Shown here piece by piece: positions 37,991 to 46,401 of a DNA stretch of 64,000 bases. Every line of letters begins with the position of its first letter. The stretch's first letter is position 1. A program made the translations under genes and the position numbers. The stretch lies in the NCBI RefSeq assembly GCF_001425165.1, contig NZ_LMDU01000001.1, positions 218,075 to 282,074 of the forward strand. The letters run 5' to 3'. This DNA is from Pelomonas sp. Root405 (lineage in GTDB: Bacteria > Pseudomonadota > Gammaproteobacteria > Burkholderiales > Burkholderiaceae_C). The notes below the pieces were generated by a model, which was not told where the DNA came from, made no database searches, and saw only the letters and a program-made list of their open reading frames with translations.

Positions 37991-40318
37991 ATGGAAAAGA
38001 ACAACGCTCCCTTGTCACCGGCCGAAGCCGCGCTGCGCGACGCCGCGCTCGACTACCACCGCAGCCCGACGCGCGGCAAGATTTCGGTCACGCCGACCAA
38101 GGCGCTGAGCAACCAGCGCGACCTGTCGCTGGCCTATTCGCCGGGCGTGGCCTATCCCTGCCTGGACATCGAGCGGGACCCGGGGCTGGCGGCCGACTAC
38201 ACCTCGCGCGGCAACCTGGTGGGCGTCATCACCAACGGCACCGCGGTCCTGGGCCTGGGCGACATCGGCCCGCTGGCGGCCAAGCCGGTCATGGAAGGCA
38301 AGGGCTGCCTGTTCAAGAAGTTCGCCGGCATCGATGTGTTCGACATCGAGCTGGCCGAGCGCGACCCGGACAAGCTCGTGGAAATCATCGCGGCAATGGA
38401 GCCGACGCTGGGCGGCGTCAACCTCGAAGACATCAAGGCGCCCGAGTGCTTCTACGTCGAGAAGAAGCTGCGCGAGCGCATGAACATCCCCGTCTTCCAC
38501 GACGACCAGCACGGCACGGCCATCATCTCGTCGGCGGCGTTGCTCAACGGGCTGGAGCTGGTGGGCAAGGACATCGCGAAGGTGAAGGTCGCGGTCTCCG
38601 GCGCGGGCGCGGCGGCCATCGCCTGCCTGGACGTCATGGTGGGCCTGGGCGTCAAGCGCGAGAACGTCTTTGTCTGCGATTCACGCGGCGTCATCCAGAG
38701 CGAGCGCGAGGACGCCAAGGCCGGCAAGCTGGACGAATCCAAGCAGCGCTATTGCCAAATCACGGCGGCTCGCACGCTGGCCGATGTCGTCGATGGCGCC
38801 GACGTTTTCCTCGGCTGTTCGGCCGCTGGCGTGCTGACGGCGGAGATGGTCAAAACGATGGGCACGCAGCCCATCATCCTGGCGCTGGCCAACCCCGAGC
38901 CCGAGATCCGGCCCGAGCTGGCCAAGGCCGTGCGGCCGGACTGCATCATGGCCACCGGACGCAGCGACTACCCCAACCAGGTCAACAACGTCCTGTGCTT
39001 CCCCTACATCTTCCGCGGCGCGCTGGACTGTGGCGCGACCAAGATCACCGAGGGCATGAAACTGGCCTGCGTGCGCGAGATCGCGGCACTCGCCAAGGCC
39101 GAGACCAGCGATGAGGTCGCGGCCGCCTATGCCGGCCAGGAGCTGGCCTTCGGGCCCGAATACCTGATCCCCAAGCCCTTCGATGCGCGCCTGATCCTGC
39201 GCATCGCGCCCGCCGTCGCGGCGGCCGCGGCGGCGGATGGTGTCGCGACAAGACCTGTCACCGACCTCGTCGCCTACCGCCAGTCGCTGGAGCGCTTCGT
39301 CTACCAGACGGGCATGTTCATGCGCCCGGTGTTCGCCGCCGCCAAGGCCGCACCGGCGCGGGTGATTTATGCCGAAGGCGAGGACGAGCGCGTGCTGCGC
39401 GCCGTGCAGGTGGCGCTGGACGAAGGCCTGTGCAAGCCGACCCTGATCGGCCGCCCCGAGGTGCTGGCCACGCGCATCCAGCGCGCGGGCCTGCGCCTCA
39501 AGCTGGGCGAGGACGTCGCCGTCATCGACCCCGAGGACGACCCGCGCTTCCGCCTCTACTGGGAGGCCTATCACGCGCGCATGAAGCGCAATGGCGTGAC
39601 GCCCGAGATGGCCAAGTCAGCCGTGCGGCGCTCCAACACGGCCATCGGTGCGCTGGCCATCGAGCTGGGCGACGCCGACGCCATGATCTGCGGCCTGGTC
39701 GGCCGCTTCGACCGTCACCTGGAACAGGTGCGCGACCTCGTCGGCCTGGCGCCGGGCGCACGCCAGTTCGCCGCGATGAACGCGCTGATCCTGGAGCAGA
39801 TGACGCTCTTCATCACCGACACCTTCGTCAACGATGACCCAAGCGCCGAGGAACTGGCCGACATCGCCGCGATGGCTTCGGAAGAAGTCAGCCGCTTCGG
39901 CCTGCCGCCCAAGCTGGCCTTCGTCAGCCACTCGATGTTCGGCTCATCGACGCGCCCGTCGGCGCTGAAGATGCGCCGCGCCCACGAGCTGTTCGCGGCG
40001 GCGCATCCCGAGGTCGAGTGCGACGGCGAGATGCATGGCGACGCCGCACTGTCAGAGAGCGTGCGCCTGGCCTTCCTGCCCGACAGCAAGCTCAAGGGCG
40101 CCGCCAACCTGCTGGTGCTACCGACACTGGACGCCGCCAACATCCTGTTCAACGTGCTGAAGATCAGCGCCAGTCACGGCGTGACGGTCGGCCCCATCCT
40201 GCTCGGCGCCGCGGCGCCGGTGCACATCCTGACCCCGTCGGCGACGGTGCGCCGCATCGTCAACATGACGGCTCTGGCGGTGGCGGACGTGCGGGAGGCC
40301 CGGGCCGTGAAGGGCTGA
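37991..40318 (+). CDS. maeB: NADP-dependent malic enzyme with phosphotransacetylase-like domain
   Basis: A 775-residue two-domain enzyme converting malate to pyruvate and CO2 with NADPH. The malic domain (1 to about 430) shows [23 protein letters not shown] with the catalytic Tyr, [28 protein letters not shown] with metal ligands and [13 protein letters not shown] for NADP. The C-terminal half ([17 protein letters not shown] onward, [16 protein letters not shown]) is a phosphotransacetylase-like regulatory domain that binds acetyl-CoA in the E. coli protein. Length equals that of known MaeB. The last 59 bases overlap the convergent EamA gene. Confidence 0.97.
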   Translation: MEKNNAPLSPAEAALRDAALDYHRSPTRGKISVTPTKALSNQRDLSLAYSPGVAYPCLDIERDPGLAADYTSRGNLVGVITNGTAVLGLGDIGPLAAKPVMEGKGCLFKKFAGIDVFDIELAERDPDKLVEIIAAMEPTLGGVNLEDIKAPECFYVEKKLRERMNIPVFHDDQHGTAIISSAALLNGLELVGKDIAKVKVAVSGAGAAAIACLDVMVGLGVKRENVFVCDSRGVIQSEREDAKAGKLDESKQRYCQITAARTLADVVDGADVFLGCSAAGVLTAEMVKTMGTQPIILALANPEPEIRPELAKAVRPDCIMATGRSDYPNQVNNVLCFPYIFRGALDCGATKITEGMKLACVREIAALAKAETSDEVAAAYAGQELAFGPEYLIPKPFDARLILRIAPAVAAAAAADGVATRPVTDLVAYRQSLERFVYQTGMFMRPVFAAAKAAPARVIYAEGEDERVLRAVQVALDEGLCKPTLIGRPEVLATRIQRAGLRLKLGEDVAVIDPEDDPRFRLYWEAYHARMKRNGVTPEMAKSAVRRSNTAIGALAIELGDADAMICGLVGRFDRHLEQVRDLVGLAPGARQFAAMNALILEQMTLFITDTFVNDDPSAEELADIAAMASEEVSRFGLPPKLAFVSHSMFGSSTRPSALKMRRAHELFAAAHPEVECDGEMHGDAALSESVRLAFLPDSKLKGAANLLVLPTLDAANILFNVLKISASHGVTVGPILLGAAAPVHILTPSATVRRIVNMTALAVADVREARAVKG

Positions 40319-41192
40319 ACTGCGCGAGGGCGACACCGGCAAGGATGACGCCGGCGCCGAGCAGCTTGGGCGCGCTGAACTGCTCGCCGCCCCACAGCCA
40401 CGCAATGAGGCCGGCGACGAGCGGCATCAGGTAGATCAGCGGCGCGGTGCGGGCCACGCCGCGCTTCTCGTTCGCCCAGCCCCAGGCCAGCCAGCCGATG
40501 AAGCCGCCGCCGGCCACCTGCCAGACGGTGCCGCTCCAGACCCAGGCCGGTTGCGCCTGCCAATCTAGTGCGGCCAGCGACGGCGCGCACCACAGCAGCA
40601 TGGGCAGCGTGCAGACCAGGCTACCGTATCCCAGCACCGTCACGCCGCCGTGATGCAGGATCAGCGGCTTGCTCGCGACCGTGTAATAACTGAACAACGC
40701 AGCGGCGGCCAGCAGCGTGAGGTCGCCGATGCCGGCATGCCAGTCGGCTGCCAGCAGCTTGTCGGAGGTGAACAGCAGCGCCCCCGCGGCGGCCGTCGCC
40801 ACGCCCGCGACCTGGCCACGGGACAGCCTTTCCACGCCACTGGCGCGCAGGATCAGCAGCGTGAACACCGGCCCGCAGGCCAGCAGCACGCTGGCGCTGA
40901 AGGCGGTGGAGCCCTGCATGCCATAGGCCGACAGCAGCAGGTGCAGCCCCTGGCCGATCAGCGTCAGCCGCACCAGTGGCCAGACTTCGCTCCGGTCCAG
41001 TCGTGGCCAGCGCCAGCCGAAACGCCAGCACAGCAAGGCAATGGCACAGAAGGGCACGATCAAGTAGCGCAGGCCCAGAAAACCGACCGGGCCGACCTGG
41101 CCGAACAGCGCCTTCTGCAGCGGGAAATTGAAGCCCCAGGTCAGCACCACCGCCAGCGCGGCGATCAGCGGGGCAGTGTGGCGATCTCTCAT
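40260..41192 (-). CDS. DMT superfamily exporter (EamA family)
   Basis: A 310-residue inner-membrane protein with ten predicted helices in two EamA repeats. Examples are LIAALAVVLTWGFNFPLQKALFG at the start, with the conserved W-G-xNF motif, and APLIYLMPLVAGLIAWLWGGE near the end. Such proteins export amino acids or metabolites. ATG 41192 is preferred over one four codons upstream. Its last 59 coding bases lie inside the 3' end of maeB on the other strand. It diverges from an XRE-cupin regulator, with possible operator half-sites between them, so that regulator probably controls it. Confidence 0.92.
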   Translation of the reverse strand: MRDRHTAPLIAALAVVLTWGFNFPLQKALFGQVGPVGFLGLRYLIVPFCAIALLCWRFGWRWPRLDRSEVWPLVRLTLIGQGLHLLLSAYGMQGSTAFSASVLLACGPVFTLLILRASGVERLSRGQVAGVATAAAGALLFTSDKLLAADWHAGIGDLTLLAAAALFSYYTVASKPLILHHGGVTVLGYGSLVCTLPMLLWCAPSLAALDWQAQPAWVWSGTVWQVAGGGFIGWLAWGWANEKRGVARTAPLIYLMPLVAGLIAWLWGGEQFSAPKLLGAGVILAGVALAQFSPSRPGPPARPPPPEPSC

Positions 41193-41230
41193 ATCGGCTA
41201 GCATATTCCCGTATGAGAGAAAAGTTCTCT
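41185..41230. promoter_or_regulatory. Candidate operator between exporter and XRE-cupin regulator
   Basis: Three copies of a TCTCT/AGAGA half-site: TCTCTCATA at 41185-41193, TATGAGAGA at 41212-41220, and TTCTCT at 41225-41230. The first two form a perfect inverted repeat with an 18-base centre, and the last two form AGAGAA-AAG-TTCTCT. Part of the symmetry arises because both genes begin with ATGAGAGA. The third half-site and the AT-rich centre, the only place for both promoters, still favour an operator. Confidence 0.5.
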
Positions 41231-41806
41231 GAAATGAACGACGAGGGTCAGTTCGAGCTGCAGCTTGCCGAGCGCCTCGCTGCGTTGCGCCTGGCCGCGG
41301 GCTGGTCCTTGGACGAACTGGCCACGCGCAGCGGCGTCAGTCGGGCGACGCTATCCCGGCTTGAGCGTGCCGAGGCCAGCCCGACCGCCACGCTGCTGTC
41401 GCGCCTGGCGCGCGCCCATGGGCTGCCCTTGAGCCGGCTGCTGGCCGACGCCGAGGCCCTGCCGGTGCGGCTGCTGCGCGCGGCCGACCAGCCGCGCTGG
41501 CACGACCAGCAAAGCGGCTTCGAGCGCCTGATGCGCTGCCCGCCGCTGGCCGGCTTCGCCACCGAGGTCATCGAGGCCCGCCTGGCGCCTGGCGCCGAGC
41601 TGGTCTACGAAGAACCCACCGTCGCCCGGCTGGAACACCACCTCTGCCTGCTCGAAGGCGACGTCAGCCTGACGCTGCAGGGTCAGGTCTATACCTTGAC
41701 GGCGGGTGACTCGATCAGCTTCCGTGTCACCGGCCGCAGCGTTTTCGCCAACCCCGGCACCGAACCCGCGCGCTACCTGCTCGCGATGACCGTTCCCACC
41801 CTGTAA
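41213..41806 (+). CDS. XRE-family regulator with cupin sensor domain
   Basis: A 197-residue transcription regulator. The N-terminal helix-turn-helix (LAALRLAAGWSLDELATRSG, then VSRATLSRLERAEASPT) is followed by a C-terminal cupin_2 barrel (APGAELVYEEPTVARLEHHLCLLEGDVSL and LTAGDSISFRVTGRSVFAN). This architecture is typical of regulators of small-molecule exporters. It lies five bases upstream of a GNAT gene in the same direction and diverges from the DMT exporter, so it likely controls both sides. The start may instead be the ATG at 41234: neither candidate has a clear ribosome-binding site, and the palindrome at 41216-41230 would sit just before the later one. Confidence 0.9.
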   Translation: MREKFSEMNDEGQFELQLAERLAALRLAAGWSLDELATRSGVSRATLSRLERAEASPTATLLSRLARAHGLPLSRLLADAEALPVRLLRAADQPRWHDQQSGFERLMRCPPLAGFATEVIEARLAPGAELVYEEPTVARLEHHLCLLEGDVSLTLQGQVYTLTAGDSISFRVTGRSVFANPGTEPARYLLAMTVPTL

Positions 41807-41811
41807 CCGCC

Positions 41812-42288
41812 ATGCAGCTTTCGCCACTCGACCCGACCAGCCCCGACGCTCAGGCGTTGATCGCCCAATCCGAGGCGCTGATGACGGCGCTCTACCCGAG
41901 CGAGAGCAATCATTTCGAGCCTGCGGCCAACCTGCGGCCGCCGCACGGCGCCTTCTGGGGCGCGTGGGTGGACGCCCGCCTCGTGGGCTGTGGCGGCGTG
42001 AAGCACCATGCGCCCTCAGGAGAGCCGGCTTACGGCGAGATCAAGCGGCTCTTCGTGCTCGACAGCGCCCGCGGGCGCGGCGTTGCCAGGCAGCTGATGG
42101 CGCGACTGGAGGCCGAGCTGACGGCGCGCGGCGTGGGGCTGGCGCGGCTGGAGACCGGCATCCACCAGCCCGAGGCGCTGGCGCTGTACCGACGCCTGGG
42201 CTACCGCGAGCGCGGGCCCTTCGGCGACTACGCGCCTGACCCGCTCAGTGCCTTCTTCGAAAAGGAGCTGACGCCCACGCAGATGTGA
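41812..42288 (+). CDS. GNAT family N-acetyltransferase
   Basis: A 158-residue acetyl-CoA-dependent acetyltransferase. The central strand (GEIKRLFVLDSARGRGVARQLM) contains the R/QxxGxG/A pyrophosphate-binding motif as RGRGVA. Downstream, LETGIHQPEALALYRRLGYRERGPFGDY is the usual motif B. This subtype resembles PhnO/YncA-like amine acetylators. It follows the XRE-cupin gene by five bases, so the regulator, exporter and acetyltransferase form a small locus that may modify and expel a common amine or amino-acid compound. That last step is inference. Confidence 0.92.
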   Translation: MQLSPLDPTSPDAQALIAQSEALMTALYPSESNHFEPAANLRPPHGAFWGAWVDARLVGCGGVKHHAPSGEPAYGEIKRLFVLDSARGRGVARQLMARLEAELTARGVGLARLETGIHQPEALALYRRLGYRERGPFGDYAPDPLSAFFEKELTPTQM

Positions 42289-42355
42289 AATACGAAGAAA
42301 CTCGCGCCAGGCTTGGCGGACCATAATTCCGCGCCTTCCAAGAATCGAGACAGCC

Positions 42356-43786
42356 ATGACCCGCGCCACCAAGATCGTCGCCACCCTCGGCCCTGCTTCC
42401 AACACGCCGGAGATCTTGGAGAAGATGCTCCGCGCCGGTGTCGACGTGGTGCGGCTGAACTTCTCGCACGGCAAGGCGCAGGACCACATCGACCGCGCCA
42501 CCATGGTTCGCGCGGCGGCCGAGCGGGTCGGCAAGTCGGTGGCCATCATGGCGGACCTGCAGGGCCCGAAGATCCGCGTCGGCAAGTTCGAGGGCGGCAA
42601 GATCGAGCTGATCCCCGGCAACAAGTTCATCCTCGACGCCGACCGCACCGAGCTGGGCAACCAGGACATCGCCAGCCTCGACTACAAGGAACTGCCGCGC
42701 GATGTGAAGCCCGGCGACACCCTGCTGCTGAACGATGGCCTGCTGGTGCTGACGGTCGACCATGTGCGAGGTGCCCAGGTGCACACCACCGTCAAGCTCG
42801 GCGGTGAACTGTCAAACAACAAGGGCATCAACAAGCAGGGCGGCGGCCTCACGGCACCGGCGCTGACCGGCAAGGACATGGAGGACATCAAGACCGCGAT
42901 GTCCTTCCAATGCGAATACCTGGCCGTCAGCTTTCCGAAGAACGCCACCGACATGGAGATGGCGCGCCAGCTGGCCAATGTGGCCGGCGAGCCCTATCGC
43001 CACAAGCCGGCCATGATCGCCAAGATCGAGCGCTACGAGGCCATCCCCCACCTCGAAGCCATCCTCAAGGCCAGCGACGGCATCATGGTCGCGCGCGGCG
43101 ACCTGGCCGTTGAAGTGGGTAACGCGGCGGTGCCGGCGCTGCAGAAGCGCATGATCAAGATGGCCCGCGAGCTGGACAAGGTGTCCATCACGGCCACGCA
43201 GATGATGGAGTCCATGATCGTCAACCCGGTGCCCACGCGCGCCGAGGTCAGCGACGTGGCCAACGCCGTCCTCGATGGCACCGACGCCGTCATGCTGTCC
43301 GCCGAGACGGCCGCCGGCCGCTACCCTATCGAGACCGTCGAGCAGATGGCCAACATCGCGCTGGAGGCGGAGCGCGCCGAGTTCGTCAGCCTGGACACCG
43401 ACTTCGCCGGCCGCCAGTTCGGCCGCATCGACCAGTCCATCGCCATGGGCGCGCTGTTCACCGCCTACCACCTCGGCTGCAAGGCCATCCTGGCGCTGAC
43501 CGAATCCGGCTCCACCGCGCTGTGGATGAGCCGCCATCGCATCCAGGTGCCCATCTTCGGCCTGACGACCCAGCCGATCAGCCAGCGCAAGATGGCGCTG
43601 TACCGCAACGTGCTGCCGCTGCTGATGCCGAAGTTCGACGACCGCGACACGGCCCTGGCTGCGGCCGAGAAGATCCTGGTCGAGCGCGGCGTGCTGATGC
43701 CCGGCGACACCTATGCCATCACCTGCGGCGAGCCGATGGGCTACCCCGGCGGCACCAACATGTTGAAGGTCTGTCGCGTGGGTTGA
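42356..43786 (+). CDS. pyk: Pyruvate kinase
   Basis: A 476-residue glycolytic enzyme making pyruvate and ATP from PEP and ADP. Seen are RATKIVATLGPASN, VVRLNFSHG, the B-domain, MIAKIERYEAIPHL with the catalytic Lys, SDGIMVARGDLAVEVG with the metal ligands, and SITATQMMESMI and DAVMLSAETAAGRYP. The C-terminal domain is complete. Length and motifs match the type II (PykA-like) enzymes. It is preceded by a 67-base gap with a weak CATAAT box and converges on the MerR gene with a 4-base gap. Confidence 0.98.
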   Translation: MTRATKIVATLGPASNTPEILEKMLRAGVDVVRLNFSHGKAQDHIDRATMVRAAAERVGKSVAIMADLQGPKIRVGKFEGGKIELIPGNKFILDADRTELGNQDIASLDYKELPRDVKPGDTLLLNDGLLVLTVDHVRGAQVHTTVKLGGELSNNKGINKQGGGLTAPALTGKDMEDIKTAMSFQCEYLAVSFPKNATDMEMARQLANVAGEPYRHKPAMIAKIERYEAIPHLEAILKASDGIMVARGDLAVEVGNAAVPALQKRMIKMARELDKVSITATQMMESMIVNPVPTRAEVSDVANAVLDGTDAVMLSAETAAGRYPIETVEQMANIALEAERAEFVSLDTDFAGRQFGRIDQSIAMGALFTAYHLGCKAILALTESGSTALWMSRHRIQVPIFGLTTQPISQRKMALYRNVLPLLMPKFDDRDTALAAAEKILVERGVLMPGDTYAITCGEPMGYPGGTNMLKVCRVG

Positions 43787-43790
43787 CGAC

Positions 43791-44213
43791 CTAGTGGCTG
43801 TGCCCCACGTGGCCCTTGAGCGGTAGCTCCGCCCCGGGCTGCGCCAGGCCTTCCAGGATGGCGCAGGCCGGCTCGTCGCCCTTGCAGCGCGCCCGCAGCG
43901 CCAGCAGCTCCGCCTGCAGTTCCTGCAGCGCCGCGATGCGCGCGCTGACATGACCGATGTGCTCGTCCAGCAGCGCATGGGCTTCCCCACCATGCCCGCC
44001 GCCCTGCAGGGCCAGCAGCGCCCGCACCTCCGCGAGGTTCATGTCCAGCGAGCGGCAGCGGCGGATGAAGTGCAGGCGTTCGGCGTCGGCCGGGCCGTAG
44101 ACGCGGTAGCCGGCATCCGTGCGCGGTGGCGGCGCCAACAGGCCCTCGCGCTCGTAGTGGCGGATGGTGTCGACCGGGGTCGCGGTCTGGCGGCTCAACT
44201 CTCCGATGCGCAT
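43791..44213 (-). CDS. MerR-family metal regulator, CadR/PbrR-like
   Basis: A 140-residue regulator. ATG 44213 gives the standard start MRIGELSRQTATPVDTIRHY. An upstream in-frame start would enter the operator. After the winged-helix part, the dimer helix HALLDEHIGHVSARIAAL and the metal loop RCKGDEPACAILEGL (Cys110 and Cys117) follow the Cd/Pb-sensor pattern. The first Cys of the usual triad, expected just before the dimer helix, is replaced: the sequence there is GGHGGEAH. The protein ends in a His-containing tail (GHVGHSH), so the metal preference may have shifted. It controls the divergent CDF gene from the site at 44229-44259. Confidence 0.92.
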   Translation of the reverse strand: MRIGELSRQTATPVDTIRHYEREGLLAPPPRTDAGYRVYGPADAERLHFIRRCRSLDMNLAEVRALLALQGGGHGGEAHALLDEHIGHVSARIAALQELQAELLALRARCKGDEPACAILEGLAQPGAELPLKGHVGHSH

Positions 44214-44228
44214 GCAACGATTGTGAGC

Positions 44229-44259
44229 TTGACTCTGGAGTGGCTCCAGGGTTTGCAAT
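44229..44259 (+). promoter_or_regulatory. MerR-type promoter/operator for the CDF gene
   Basis: A -35 hexamer TTGACT (44229-44234) and a -10 hexamer TGCAAT (44254-44259) are separated by exactly 19 bases, the overlong spacer that MerR proteins correct by DNA twisting. The spacer holds the perfect dyad CTGGAG-TGG-CTCCAG (44235-44249), extended by AC/GT. The arrangement closely follows known CadR/PbrR/ZntR operators. It lies between the divergent regulator and transporter. Confidence 0.92.
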
Positions 44260-44287
44260 GCAGGCCTGTGTCGTCCAAGGTCTTCTC

Positions 44288-44908
44288 ATGAGCCACGCCT
44301 GTCATCACCACCATCACGAACCCAGCCCCGGCAACACGCCGGCCTACCGCCGCGTGCTGTGGGCGGCGCTGGTCATCAACGCCGCGATGGCCGTCGTCGA
44401 GATCACGGCCGGCTGGCGTGCCGGCTCGCTGGCGCTGTGGGCCGACGCGCTGGACTTCGTCGGCGACGCCGCCAACTACGGCGCCTCGCTCGCCGTGCTG
44501 TCGGCTGGCCTGCTGTGGCGAGCCCGGCTGGCCTGGTTGAAGGGCTTGGCGATGGCGATCTTTGGTGTCGGCGTGCTGGCGCGTGCCGCCTGGGCGGCGC
44601 TGCACGGCGAGCCGCCGCAGGCCGCGACGATGGGCATCGTCGGCACGCTGGCCCTGCTGGCCAATGTGGGGGTGGCGGTCATGCTCTACGCCTGGCGCGA
44701 GGGCGATGCCAACATGCGCGCCGTCTGGCTGTGCAGCCGCAACGACGCGCTCGGCAACGTGGCCGTGGTGGCCGCCGCCGGTGCCGTGGCGCTGACCGGC
44801 CAGGCCTGGCCGGACCTGCTGGTGGCCGTCGTCATGGCCAGCCTGGCCCTGCATTCGTCGCGCGACGTGCTCCGGCAGGCGCGGGCCGAGATCCGCTCGG
44901 CAGCCTGA
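44288..44908 (+). CDS. CDF-like cation efflux transporter
   Basis: A 206-residue inner-membrane protein with about six helices and a His-rich cytoplasmic N-terminus (MSHACHHHHHEP). Helix 2 carries LALWADALDFVGDAANYG and helix 5 SRNDALGNVAVVAA, matching the two Asp-containing metal sites of cation diffusion facilitators. In these the first His/Asp is varied, and the large C-terminal cytoplasmic domain is missing. This short form commonly accompanies CadR-like regulators. Expression is expected to be metal-inducible from the promoter at 44229-44259. Which metal (Zn, Co, Cd or Pb) cannot be decided. Confidence 0.9.
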   Translation: MSHACHHHHHEPSPGNTPAYRRVLWAALVINAAMAVVEITAGWRAGSLALWADALDFVGDAANYGASLAVLSAGLLWRARLAWLKGLAMAIFGVGVLARAAWAALHGEPPQAATMGIVGTLALLANVGVAVMLYAWREGDANMRAVWLCSRNDALGNVAVVAAAGAVALTGQAWPDLLVAVVMASLALHSSRDVLRQARAEIRSAA

Positions 44909-45004
44909 GGCCGACTCGGCGCCACGCCGGTTTCCGTGCGCTGCGCACGTTGGCGATCAGCCCTGGGCGCCCACAGGCCATTTCTGCGCGGCATGATGCC
45001 GGCC

Positions 45005-45757
45005 ATGAAAAGGGCAGGGCGTCGCTGGATACGGCAGGCATGGGCGGGTCTGGTCGCCCTGTTGCTGTGTCCGCTCGCCAACGCCGAGCCGAACCGGCCG
45101 CCGCTGGTGCTGCTGGTCGAGACCAGTGCCCTCATGCCCCATGCACGCGTCGACGGCGACCAGGTGGTCGAGGGCCTGAACCTGGACATCGGCCGGGCGC
45201 TGGGACGGCGCCTGGGGCGCGAGCTGGTGGCAAAACCGGTGCCCCGCAAGCGACTGGCCGAGGCCCTGCAGCGCGGCGAGGGCGACCTGCTGTGCGACTA
45301 CCAGAGCGACTGGCTGCCCGGCGCCTTCGCGTGGAGCCGCGCCTTCATTCCCGACCAGGCACTGCTCATCAGCGCCGCCGCGGTGCCTGCACCGAAAGGC
45401 CTGGTGGGGGTAGGCGGCCAGCCGGTGGGCACGGTGCGTGGCTATATCTACCCCGAGATGGCCGACATGCTGCGGGCCGGCTTCCTGCGCGACGACGCGC
45501 CCGACGCGGTGACCAACCTCGAGAAGCTGGCACGCGGTCGCGTGAACCATGCGCTGACGGGCCGGCGGGTGCTGGAGTACCAGCAGCGCATGGGCCACTT
45601 CAAGCTGGCACTACACCCGCCGCTGGTCGTCTCCGAGGTGCTGGCGCAATGCGCGCTGTCGCCCAGCAGCTCGGTGGGACTGGCGGCCTTGAACGCGGCC
45701 ATCCAGGGCTTGGTCAACGAGGGTGAGCTGGCGCGTCTGATGGCGCGTTACCGATAA
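45005..45757 (+). CDS. Periplasmic solute-binding-like protein (SBP_bac_3 family)
   Basis: A 250-residue protein with a signal peptide (basic start, then WAGLVALLLCPLANA). The mature protein resembles extracellular solute-binding family 3: VLLVETSALMPHA at the first strand, GLNLDIGRALGRRLGREL, GEGDLLCDYQSDWLPGAFAWS, VGTVRGYIYPE and a final helix LNAAIQGLVNEGELARLMARY. No transporter subunits are nearby, so it may act as a lone sensor or orphan binding protein. Ligand unknown. It converges with the ECF sigma gene. Confidence 0.85.
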   Translation: MKRAGRRWIRQAWAGLVALLLCPLANAEPNRPPLVLLVETSALMPHARVDGDQVVEGLNLDIGRALGRRLGRELVAKPVPRKRLAEALQRGEGDLLCDYQSDWLPGAFAWSRAFIPDQALLISAAAVPAPKGLVGVGGQPVGTVRGYIYPEMADMLRAGFLRDDAPDAVTNLEKLARGRVNHALTGRRVLEYQQRMGHFKLALHPPLVVSEVLAQCALSPSSSVGLAALNAAIQGLVNEGELARLMARYR

Positions 45758-45771
45758 CCCGCTGACCGTCG

Positions 45772-46293
45772 CTAGGCTGCCGTCAGCTCGCGGTGCAGCC
45801 AGGCGCGGGCCAGCGCCCAGTCGCGCTTGACGGTCGTGCGGCTCAGTTCCAGCACCTCGGCGATCTCTTCAAGCTCCAGCCCGCCGAAGAACTTCAGCTC
45901 GACAACCTTGGCCGCGCGCGCGTCCTGCTGTTCGAAGGCCAGCAGCGCCTCGTGAACCCGCAGCACGTCGGCGTCCACGCTGCCGGCCACCTGCTGGGCC
46001 TCGGTGAGCGTCAGCGGCACCAGCAGGGCCTCGCGCTTGGCGGCCTGCTTGGCCAGCGCATGGTTGACCAGGATGCGCCGCATCATCAGCGCTGCCACGC
46101 CCAGGAAGTGGCTGCGGCTCTGCCACGCGGTACGCGTCTGATCGGCCATGCGCAGCCAGGCTTCGTGGGTCAGCGCCGTGGCGCTGAGCGTGTGGCCGGC
46201 GTTCTCCTTGCGCATCTGCGCGGCAGCGCAGCGGTGCAGCTCGTCGTACAGGCTTTGGTTCAGCGCATCCGACGGCGCGGCAGGTTGGGGCAT
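45772..46293 (-). CDS. ECF-type sigma factor (kinase-linked group)
   Basis: A 173-residue protein of the Sigma70_ECF family (PF07638). Region 2 reads LYDELHRCAAAQMRKE, GHTLSATALTHEAWLRM and SHFLGVAALMMRRILVNHA. Region 4 reads VVELKFFGGLELEEIAEVLELSRTTVKRDWALARAWLHREL. No anti-sigma gene is nearby. Sigma factors of this type are usually encoded next to a Ser/Thr protein kinase, as here, and some are activated by phosphorylation. Start has no clear ribosome-binding site, but a CATGCA...TGCATG inverted repeat spans it (46291-46310), a possible autoregulatory site. Confidence 0.92.
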   Translation of the reverse strand: MPQPAAPSDALNQSLYDELHRCAAAQMRKENAGHTLSATALTHEAWLRMADQTRTAWQSRSHFLGVAALMMRRILVNHALAKQAAKREALLVPLTLTEAQQVAGSVDADVLRVHEALLAFEQQDARAAKVVELKFFGGLELEEIAEVLELSRTTVKRDWALARAWLHRELTAA

Positions 46294-46311
46294 GCAGAAA
46301 TTCTTGCATGC

Positions 46312-46343
46312 ATGGTCCTGGATGGTCCTTTTGGAAGCGGTCC
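46312..46343. promoter_or_regulatory. Direct repeats between ECF sigma and secreted-protein gene
   Basis: Tandem ATGGTCCTGG and ATGGTCCTTT (46312-46331, exactly one helical turn apart) and a further GGTCC at 46339. They lie in the 108-base gap between the divergent sigma factor and the secreted-protein gene, upstream of AGGAG. They could be a regulator or sigma-factor recognition array. This is inferred only from repetition and position. Confidence 0.4.
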
Positions 46344-46401
46344 GCTGCGTGTAGGGGAGGAGGCCCGGCAGTTGTCGGGCTCGTTCACCCCAGGAGCTTC
46401 C

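Noticed and set aside
42322-42327. CATAAT as the -10 box of pyk
   Set aside because: Good -10 but no acceptable -35 at 16-18 bases upstream, so not reported as a feature.
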